64,000 bases of DNA, taken from Calocera cornea HHB12733 (lineage: Eukaryota > Basidiomycota > Dacrymycetes > Dacrymycetales > Dacrymycetaceae). The position numbers were made by a program, and so were the translations under genes. Below, in pieces: positions 55,397 to 64,000 of this stretch (positions are counted from its first letter, which is position 1; each line of letters opens with the position of its first letter). Location of the stretch: positions 68,223-132,222 of the forward strand of contig KV423939.1 of the NCBI GenBank assembly GCA_001632435.1. Direction: 5' to 3'. The notes below the pieces were generated by a model, which saw nothing but the letters and a program-made list of their open reading frames with translations, had not been told where the DNA came from and did not search any database.

Positions 55397-56129
55397 ATGG
55401 CCGCCACCACCAAGCGCAAGACTGACGAGGACGTCGTCTCCTCCTCCAAGAAGTGCGTGCCGTTGTCCTCCCTGCCCTTCCCCCGCTCTTCTTCCCCGCA
55501 CCCATCGGGTCCCTCTCTCCCCGCCTCTCCCCCCCGCTCCCCCCACTTTCCCATTCCCCTTTCCCCTCTTCTGCCACCTTACCCTCCTCCCTCCCTCCCT
55601 CCCCGCTCGCCTCATAAGCGCCCCCCACTAACCCCCCACCCCTCCCCCCTAGGGCAAAGACTCTCCCTTCGGACCCCGTGATCGCCACGGGTGACGAAGA
55701 CGAGGAGGAAGACGGCGTGGACCCGGACGAGCTCGAGGCGCTCGACGAGGACAACATCCTCGAGGGCGGGCGGCGCACAAGGGGCGTGAGGGTGGACTAT
55801 TCTGTGCGTTGCGCTTCCTTCTTCCAGATTGCTCGGCGGGGGGGGGGCTCTGCGGCTGGCTGGCTGGCGAAAGCATTCACTGACCTCCGGAGCAGAAGGT
55901 AGAAGGCGCCGACGACGACGACGACGACGAAGAGGAGGAAGAGGAAGAGGAAGAGGACGAGGAAGACGCGGAGGACGATGGCGAAGAGCCCGAGCCCGAT
56001 GCGGCGGAGCAGGACGCAGAGGCGGACGGCGTCGAGGATGAGCAGGATGCTGCTGCTGCTGAAGAGGGCGCGGGGGACGAGGTTGCTGTTAAGGATGGTG
56101 GGGAGGCGGGGGAGGAGGACGAGGAGTGA
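55397..56129 (+). CDS. chz1: CHZ1-type histone H2A.Z chaperone, 146 aa
   Basis: Exons are 55397-55452, 55653-55803 and 55896-56129 (TGA). Introns start gtgcgt; the first is 200 nt and very pyrimidine-rich, unusually long here. The CHZ motif reads LDEDNILEGGRRTRGVRVDY, flanked by an acidic run on each side; the C-terminal third is nearly all Asp/Glu/Ala. CHZ1 binds H2A.Z-H2B dimers and delivers them to the SWR1 complex in the nucleus. Length is typical for fungal CHZ1. Confidence 0.88.
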
Positions 56130-57103
56130 GCGCAGTGCAGATCTCTCCTCGGGCGGCACGCCAAGCTCGGCTTTGGATGCTGGGCCAGGCGGGCAGGAGG
56201 AGTACAAAATCGGGACAGGGCGAGGATGCGTGATCTCAGTCAGAACAGAAGGCGGACAGTAGCCCGCGCCGGGGGAGTACACGCGCCCAGCGGTGCCAAA
56301 ACGCATAAAATGAAACAAAATCATTGGTCGTCCTTAGCCGTTCTACAGCGCGGCTCGTCGCTGCGCTCGCGAGAAGAGCCAGAGGAAAGTACAGGAAAGC
56401 CGCCGGGAGAGCGGACAGCAAGACTTCGAGCCGCAGGAACGGCAGGGGCTGCCCCCGCGCATACAGCCGTGTCATGCAGACGCACCAGCCTACCGCACGG
56501 CACAAGTTAACCACGCCTCGGTCCTCAAACCGTCGCCCCGCCCAGAAGAGCATGCAGCGCACAATCCAGACAAGCAAGTGGACAAGAGGAAGGCCCGGCA
56601 TAGGCTGCGGTCCAGCAGGTTCGATCTTATATCTTGTGGCTTGTGGCTTGTGGGGCGGGGTGAAGTCCCCGCCGCCCAGTCCGGCACAACCTCGTGTCCT
56701 CCGGCTTGCAACCCCTATCTTTTTCCCACATCGCATCCAATCACACTAAGTAGATCACATCAAATCAAATCACATATCCGCCCTTCCGCACTGGCCCATC
56801 GCCTTCTCCTATCTCAATCACAGTAAACTAGTACAAGATACTCAGACCAGTCAGCACAATGCAGTACGACGTGCTGTCAAATGAGACTGCATTTTGCCTC
56901 GTGGATTGCGGAGTATGTAAGGCTACAATATGCGCGGCTCAAGGCCCGGGGTGAGTAACGAATGTGTGTGCTACGAGCGAGCGTGTGGTGCTGCACCAGA
57001 AGTGCGCACGCGAATGGATAATGAAACTGTCCTGAGTCCCTCCCTTTCCCTCCTCTCCTGCGTTCAATACAGTAGTGCGGTCAAGTGCCGAGAAGCGTGA
57101 CAG
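56130..57103. other. 3' spacer between convergent CHZ1 and aspartic peptidase genes
   Basis: About 970 bp with no supported coding exon. The run catcaaatcaaatcacatat near 56758 is a short A/T-richer repeat (CAAAT). Confidence 0.45.
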
Positions 57104-58439
57104 CTACTGCACGATGCCCGCGACGCCGAACCTGTTCCTGTCCATATCGAACAGCACGCTCTTCCCCTTCAGGAACACGTCGCCAACGATCCAGAACGGG
57201 TAGTTCCCCTGGCTCACGATCCCGCCCAGGCAGTCACTCGACCCCGTCCGCACGGGGCCGAGGTTAAACATCTCCGGGTCGATCTCCCAGGGCCGGCCCT
57301 GGCTCGCGTTCGCAAACTCGAGCGTGATCCCGGGGAGGGAGGCGTTGCATGGGAAGGAGTAGAAGCCCGAGCCGACGCTCGCGTCCTCCTTCGCGCCGGG
57401 GATGAGCGCGTAGAACGCGCCTACGCGTGCCGAGTCGCCGATGACGAGCGTGGTGCCGGTGTCGATGATGGCCGAGAAGTTGCCTGCAGCTGTGTCCTCG
57501 TACCCGACGCGCAGCGCGTCGACGCCCACCTCCCAGTACTTCTGCTTCGTCACAGGCGTCCAGTCGATCGGCCCCTGCACGAACGGCGCGTCGCTCCCGC
57601 CCAGCCAGAGCTCGCTGCCCGTGTCCGAGAGCTTGAATGCGAAAACACCGCTGTCGGGTGTGCCCTGCGCCATGAGAGTCGAGAAGAAGGGGGTGTCATT
57701 GAACGCGGACAGCGAGGGGTACGCCAGGCCCAGCAGCCCGCTCGTCACGTCTCGCGAGAAGCTGCCCGTCTCGTAGCTCGCAGCTCCAACTGCCTGCTGC
57801 TGCGCCGTCATCCCCCCGATGGTGACCGTGTCGCGGTAGATCATCCCCGTTGCCTGCGAGCCGTCGCCGTACTTGAGCGTGAAGTTCTGCGAGGTCGGCG
57901 TGGAGGTCGAGGAGGAGGAGGGGTTGTACAGTGTGTGGTTGCCGCAGTTGGGACACGTGCTCCCAGCGAGGAACATATCTGCTGAACCCTGCGCATATAT
58001 GAGCCCCTCTCTCTTCTTTCAACAGCTCAAAAGCACTCACGGTGTCAAAGTCCAGCATGAACGTCTGGCCCTCGCTGCCGACGCTAACAGGACCGTACCA
58101 CATCAGGTCCTTGTAGTCCGTCATCCCGACGCCGCCCTCCTGTCCATTCTGCCTCCTCCCCTTCCTCCCCCTCGCGCCCAGCCCAGTCTTCGCCTCCAGC
58201 TTGCTCGTGTCCAGCCCAAGCCCCAGCGATCCAGGCGGGGAGTACTTAGTGTTGAGGTATGAGAGCTGGGTGAGGAGGCCGTTGAGGTTCAAGAGGCCCG
58301 AGGGGAGGGTGAGAGTGAAGGTTTTGGAGAGAGGGATGGAGCTGCCTGTGCGGGGATGGTGTGGCTTGGATTGGGAGGAGTGGGAGAGGGGGAGGGCGCT
58401 GGCTAGGAGTGGCAGGGCGAGGAGTGGGAGGAGATGCAT
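57104..58439 (-). CDS. Secreted aspartic peptidase (family A1), 427 aa
   Basis: Minus-strand exons are 58439-58041 and 57988-57104; the intron runs gtgagt..cgcag in phase 0. The signal peptide MHLLPLLALPLLASALP is clear. A propeptide of about 90 residues contains the basic GRKGRRQNG, a likely processing site. The two catalytic motifs are MLDFDTGSADM (first DTG, completed across the splice) and AIIDTGTTL (second). The flap region is LKYGDGSQATG. Two cysteines form CPNC near the first site, another pair is FPCNAS and SSDCLGG. It should cleave proteins at acidic pH outside the cell. Confidence 0.92.
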
Positions 58440-59323
58440 GCTGCTTGATTGATTGACTGGTCGGTGGGTATTGGGTATTGCAGGGATGAAGTGAATGAAG
58501 TGCTGGCGAGAACGAGTGTGGTGATAATGAGTGGACGCGGCTAGAGACGCGATGCAAGAGGGATATGAGAGAGAAGAGACGAAGCGGGGCAGGGAGGTGA
58601 GAGCGAAGAGCAAAGGACGGGGCGGAGGGGTATTAAGACGCTCCAAATGAGGGGGCAGTAATGGGAACATGCTCATTCCTCGCGCCGGAGGATGCTATAT
58701 ACCCCGTGCATGCGTGGCTTCTCAGACAACATGAGGCGCGCATGCCCAGTTACGGCAAGACGCCGCTTGCGTTCAGCGGCGGAGCGCTTCCCGGCCAAGA
58801 GGACAACAACTCACTTCCCCGAGCGAGGAGGCATGTGCCGCATGAGGTCACTCGCCCGCCCACATGCAGCGGGAGCGGGACATGACCGCAACAAGAGACA
58901 CCGGTCGCCTTCCACGAGGATACGGTAGCGTAATGCTGTATTGGTGCGGTGATATGTCTTGCAGGTGCGGGACAAGTCACATTTTGAACCAAAGTTTGGG
59001 AATGTGCAAAGGGCTTGGCGCGTCAGACTTCGGATGGAAGGGTTTTGCGCGTGTGCGGGGCTATGACGCACGGGCCCTAACGACCACAGCCGCGCTTCCG
59101 AACCTCCGGCCTTCTGCTTCTGCTTCTTTTTCTGCTTCTGCCGCCTTCCCGAACCGGCCGCCGCGGCGTGACTGAGGATGACTGTGCTCTCAATCCTTCT
59201 TTTTCTGTGGTCAGTGCTCGGCTTGCATACATATATAAACCCACTCCTCCCCCTTTTGTCTCTCTTCGTTCCTTTCACTCTCGTACAGTCACTGGGTTGG
59301 ATGCCGCGAGTGCAGAGATGCTT

Positions 59324-59364
<41 letters not shown>

Positions 59365-60858
59365 TGCCCACGTGTGCAGGTGAGGTATTTGGGTGCCTGA
59401 GTATCCGCACTTGCGTCGTCCTCCCTTGGTCACCCAGCCGACCACTTCTACAGCCTTGCTCCCACTCGGGCGCTGGAGGGCGGCGCGTGTCGACAGCTGC
59501 TCGCCACCTGCCTTACATGAGGAGCCTGCAGCGGATCCCCGCTGTAATCATGCTACGGGGCTGTTGGAGAAGCGCAGATGTCCTGACGCGCTCGCCCACC
59601 TCTCCCTTCTCTCCCCCTCTCATCGTCCGGGAAGGACACGCCTCATCAGCCTGGGCCTTTGGTGACAACCACCAACGATGACGGCCAGTTGGATGCATGG
59701 GTCCCGTCGGCAAGGCTGATTGGGCATGCTCCATCCCACACTGGACGACCGCTCCACCTCCCGCGGTAGCACACTCTCCTCGGCCTCGCTTCCTTGTCCT
59801 GCTGGGTACCACCGAAGGACGGGAAGCTGAGTAGTTTGGAATATTGCGTGCTGCCTTGGTGGACTGGAGTGGCGTCTCTTCTTTGCTGTGCTACTGTCAC
59901 TATCTTGGAGGACAACGAGTCGAGGCTGGACAACGACAGCCGATGGACTGCTGCTGGCTCGCTTCCCTTTTCATCTACTGCCATAGTGGGTTGCAAACGG
60001 ATTGCGATATGTCATTCAGCATTTTGCACGGCTGTCCTACTCCTGCCTATGGCTCTAGGCTTCCCTCTCTTGACGTCTTCATTCCCCGGTCCGGCCCTTT
60101 TCCACGTCTTCGTCCTCCTGGTTTACTCGTGTCGCGAGCAGGAAGAAGATTTAGACAGTCACCAACCAGTCCCTGTTATTGCGGTACGAGAGCAGTTCAG
60201 GCGTGCCGTTGCGCCGGCCCCCCAGGCAATATTTGAGGGGCCGGGACGCATGACTGACCTAGTCGTCTTATGTGCGCTCTGTCACGTCGGCTGAAATAGT
60301 TGCGACAGTGCAGCAGCGTCTGTACCTCTGAGGGCGGATGGAGCTGTTATCTGGTTCGTCCAAGTTTCAGCTGCCCTGTCAGAGAAGGCCATTGCTCAAA
60401 ATGAACGCGACTGGCTCTGGGATGCATTTCGACGGCAGCCTGCACAACTCGAGCCTCATTACCCGGAGTCCATGTTCAGTGCTGGATGGGGTGTTGTGTC
60501 TCGTTTAAAGACTGCCTGGGTTACGTGTCCCACGGCCTTGCACTGCCGGGTTTGATTCGGCTAGGCTTGACAGTGCGTGCCCGTTACTTTCCTTACTCTT
60601 CAAGTGGACGAGAGGACAGTGTTTGATACTAGACCAAGCATATCGTCTTGATGGGCGGGCTCTCAGGTCGCCCCAATACTCTCTTCATTACCTAGGCATG
60701 ATCAATCATCGTCGAAGACCATCTGGTGTATTCGTCTATAGCTAGCACGTACACATATCGTACTCTAGGTCGAAAGCCTATAATATCATAACAGTAACAT
60801 CACCCTCGCGTCATTTTGTACCCGGGAAAAACTAAGCAGAAAGAAAAACGACGGATCC
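58440..60858. other. Gene-poor 2.4-kb region
   Basis: Only short overlapping frames. Contains a 40-nt poly-C run (59325-59364). No exon with conserved features was found. Confidence 0.5.
59325..59364 (+). repeat. Poly-C homopolymer, 40 nt
   Basis: Forty consecutive C residues preceded by CTTT and followed by TGCCCACGTG. The length may be affected by sequencing error. Confidence 0.8.
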
Positions 60859-62724
60859 CTAAACGGCGGGTGCGACACGGGCATCGACCTCGGCCTCCTT
60901 CTCATCGAGGTGCTCATCGGAAGAGGCGTAAACTTCGCCAACACCGGGCACATACTCGGTCTTGGGACCGTAGGTGCCGAAGAAGTCATCGGCATCGACC
61001 TCGCCAAGACCGCGAGGAGGCCAGATCTTGTTGAAGGCGATGTGGAGTGTGCCGGAGATGACGAAGCCAGCCGGGTAGGCGAGCTGGTACATGTGGGTCC
61101 AGCCCGGAGCTACGGTGATAGTCGGGTTGACAGCGGCGATGAAACCGGGCATCAGGGGCCATACACCCATCACCCAAGCAACAACGACACGGGGGTTGAC
61201 ACCCTTGTAGAAGTAGTAGATGGATTCGGGGTTGGCCTTGTAAAGGTCGGTGAGCTTCAGCTTCCACTTGCGAACGATGATGAAGTCGGCAATCATGCAT
61301 CCGGTGAGAGGGCCAAGGAAGACCGAGAAGGACGAAAGCACGGTGAGGAATGTGCTCGGTACCTGTGGCTGATTGTCAGCGAGCTCTCAAAAAGAGCGAG
61401 GAGAATCCGTACGTTAAGCAGCTGCCACGGGCAGATGGCGACGCCAACAACGGAGGTGAGGTAAGCACCACGGCGGATGTTAAGGTACCGAGGGAACAAT
61501 CCAGAGAGATCGATACCACCGGAGATGGCATTACCGGCGACGTTGATACCAAACTGTGCGAGAACGAAGGCGCAGCCGGCGAAGAAGACGGCAGCACGAG
61601 CGCCGGGACCACCGTGGAACTGAATCTGGGCCAGGAGGTCGTAAGGAGCCCAGAGAAGCACCTTCACGTCGGGGTAGAAGCCTGCAGCGCACGATGTGAC
61701 GACGATGCCAACGAAAGCAGTCAGAGAAGACGCGATCGGAACAACGAGCGCCTGGGAGTAGATCTGGTCGGTAGGCTTGACGGCGAAACGGGTGTAATCG
61801 GACTGATTGAGAATGCCGGCACAGATTCCACCCAGAACGGTGTTGATGCCATAGACGAAGGCCCAGCCGAGGTTGGAGCCGGTAGGTGCAACAACTCCGG
61901 AGAGCTTGGAGGCCTCGGTCAGCATGGGCCCGCCGCCGTGCTCCTTGGCAAGTGCCCAAATGAAGATGGTGAAGGCGGTGATCGTGATAGAGATCGAACC
62001 AGCCAGGAAAGGCTTGCGGTAGTACTCCGGTGGGATGTAGATCAGGGGAAGCGAGATAACCGTGAAGATGATGAAGGCGACGAAATCATTCAGCTCCATG
62101 TTTGCGCTTGCGGGTAGGGTATTGGGCAGAGTGTAGAAGGATGGCCAGATGGAGCCGATCACAACCTTGACGGACTGGCCACCGAACCAGAGCTGGCACG
62201 CATACCATACGAAGGAAAGCATGATGCGCATGAGCAGAGGAAGGATAGAGCCAAAGATGCCCCAGACGAAGCGATTGTAGACTGGGAAAGGAATGTGGTA
62301 CATAGCACTGCAAAGGAGATCTCATTGTCAGCTATTGAACACTTTAGTAGAGGTGAAGGCACCAACCCGACAAAGCCGTTACCAACCACGCAGGCTGCGA
62401 CGAGGAGTTCACCGATAATGACAACAAGCATGGCTTGCCAAACATTCAGGCCCAGGGCGAGCAGAGAAGAAGCCGATGTCCAGCCAGAGATGTTGACGGC
62501 TGTCAACATCCACAGGCCGACAAATGACCACGGGCCCCATGTGCGACGTGCAGGGGGCAGAGGGATAATGTCACGATTGAGCAACCAGTGGTTGGTGCCA
62601 TCGGGATTGACCTCATCACCATGCGTAGGCACCTCGAGTTTCTTGAGAAGGCTGTGATAAGAATGCGGGGTAAGATGCTGTCTGAAGAAGGTAGCAGTGA
62701 CGCTCACCTGGTCACAGCCGACAT
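60859..62724 (-). CDS. NCS1-family nucleobase/allantoin-type transporter, 566 aa
   Basis: Minus-strand exons are 62724-62708 (17 nt), 62651-62367, 62307-61413 and 61362-60859 (TAG). The start is ATGTCGGCT in an ideal ACCACC context and is joined as MSAVTS to LLKKLEVP. Family marks: NPDGTNHWLLNRDIIPLPP, RRTWGPWSFVGLW, QSDYTRFAVKPTDQIYSQA and GPLTGCMIADFIIVRKWKL. Twelve membrane helices fit. NCS1 proteins import uracil, purines, allantoin, hydantoins or thiamine precursors by cation symport; the substrate is not readable here. The divergent neighbour is a hydantoinase-like gene, which suggests an allantoin/hydantoin or 5-oxoproline link (inference). Confidence 0.9.
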
Positions 62725-63924
62725 GGTGGTTACTCGTTTGGTGAAAGGGAAAGCTGTGTGTCCTAGTGAGGGGTGACTTCACCGGATTGAGGCACGCGGG
62801 TGACGGTGCTTCTTCTCAAGAAGGGGGAAGTCGAGTTTGTCTGATCTGACGGGTATTTAGAGACTTCAGACCAACCTTCGGACGTTCCGGGATGAGACAG
62901 CCTGCTATCTCTGTCATGCTCTTCGGTGGATGGTGAATAGATATCGGCTATCCGTATCCCGAAGGCTACGACGGCCCAATTCATACTGATAAGTTAGGTG
63001 CCCCCAAGAAGCACCGACGGGAGAGAGAAGCGTCGCGTTGAATAACGGAACCAGGTTGGGGCGATCGCCTAATCCCTTGGCCGGTGATTGGCCAGCTGTC
63101 GGCCACGAGTTGACCAGCCAGACAAGATACGGAGCTCCGATGAAGTCGCAAGGCTGTTCCCGCAGTCCAGTCGTGTGCCTGGTGGAGCCTATGCAACCGA
63201 CGCTCGGCCTCCGGAGTTGTTGACGCTATCCGCTGGACGTCAGACAGGGTGAGAGCAAGGCATGACAACCTGAGCAGGTTTCACCTACACGCCCAAGCTT
63301 CGGGCGCTTGATTTGACACAGAGAAGCTGTCGCGGATCATGGCCGACCCCAATCATTTTCACAAGCGGTCTGTTTGGAAAGAGGTGATATGGATTCCAGG
63401 CATGCTATAGGCCCATCGCAAGGTGCAAGAAACCGCTGGTGATGGCAACAAATTAAAAGGGTGTTGTTTCACAGCCACTAACTTTGATCGGGATAAGGAA
63501 TCCGCCAAGCCCGGAAAGGAAACAACGTTCGCTCGTTATCGTCCTATTACTCAGCTATCAGCTTCCCCGCAACATAACCAAGTCAATGGGCGCCTACTCA
63601 GAGGCTTGGAAACCTTATCAAAAGATACATTGATGTCCAAAAATGTCTTGGCGGAATACGTGCGCCTATTCAGGGGGCTTGGCTTCCCTGCCGCATGGCC
63701 AGTCTCGGCCGGTCAGTATCCTTCCTCCATGCTGGCGACTTCGATTTTTTGATACCCACATGCAGCATTCGGACGAGCTACGGGCCGACCCTGGGAAGCG
63801 TCTGGAGTGAGAGTATTTCGATACTATAGTCCTCGATCCATCAAGTAACGTCAGTGCACGATCGCAGGAGTAACTTTCCTTCGACGGGCACGACTTTTAT
63901 CCCATCGATCACAGTTCTTCAATC
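62725..63924. promoter_or_regulatory. Divergent promoter region with GATAAG motifs
   Basis: 1.2 kb between outward-pointing start codons. GATAAG occurs at 62988-62993 and 63492-63497 and its complement CTTATC at 63614-63619. This is the binding site of AreA/Nit2-type nitrogen regulators in fungi. No coding exon is supported. Confidence 0.4.
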
Positions 63925-64000
63925 ATGGCAAGCATGCTTCGCATTGGTGTTGATGTTGGTGGTATGTGGGCTAAGGCACGCGCGTCTGATGCAGTTGATG
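63925..64000 (+). CDS. Hydantoinase/oxoprolinase-like protein, first exon only (partial)
   Basis: ATG at 63925 opens MASMLRIGVDVGG, the start of the hydantoinase/oxoprolinase N-terminal domain (an actin-like ATPase motif, normally continuing TNTDAV). The donor gtatgt at 63962 ends the exon; the rest of the intron and gene lie beyond the window. The assignment rests on 13 residues and on the adjacent NCS1 transporter. Confidence 0.5.
   Translation, partial: MASMLRIGVDVGGMWAKARASDAVD

Overview
The window looks like nuclear chromosomal DNA of a filamentous basidiomycete, most likely an Agaricomycete. The genes carry many short introns of about 45-70 nt. There are class I hydrophobins, a Tnp2/Plavaka-type transposase, an alternative oxidase, and fungal orthologues of TSC2, GEN1, SNF1, HPC2/ubinuclein, DIM1 and CHZ1. 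I resolved exon structures by hand by joining open frames at GT-AG sites and checking phase. I saw no rRNA or tRNA gene and no CRISPR array.

Layout. 0.2-8.4 kb: a small unknown gene (-), an unknown gene broken by a Harbinger-type MITE, an unknown lysine-rich gene, two class I hydrophobins in tandem and an alpha/beta hydrolase. 9.6-19.7 kb: one large composite DNA transposon with a Tnp2-like transposase and three accessory genes. It is studded with eleven copies of a 12-bp core, most of them beside inverted repeats. 20-34.4 kb: TSC2, a four-helix membrane protein, a 2.3-kb gene-poor stretch, a GEN1/Yen1-like resolvase (-), and SNF1/AMPK-alpha (+) divergent from it. 34.4-43.6 kb: gene-poor, rich in short tandem repeats, with a 386-bp inverted-repeat element carrying interstitial telomere-like repeats; it contains one J-like gene, with a second at its right edge. 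44.9-58.4 kb: a Cdc25/Acr2-type rhodanese, alternative oxidase (-), HPC2 (-), a sugar transporter (+), DIM1 (-), CHZ1 (+) and an aspartic peptidase (-). 60.9-64 kb: an NCS1 nucleobase transporter (-) divergent from the first exon of a hydantoinase/oxoprolinase-like gene that runs off the window.

How the genes relate. Most are unlinked housekeeping functions: TOR and AMPK signalling, chromatin (HPC2, CHZ1), splicing (DIM1), junction resolution (GEN1) and respiration (AOX). Two local groupings look functional: the hydrophobin pair, and the NCS1 transporter/hydantoinase pair, whose shared intergenic DNA has three GATAAG motifs. The most unusual signal is the core-plus-hairpin repeat family confined to the transposon. 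It lies mainly in that element's introns, and its stems differ in sequence from copy to copy while pairing is kept.
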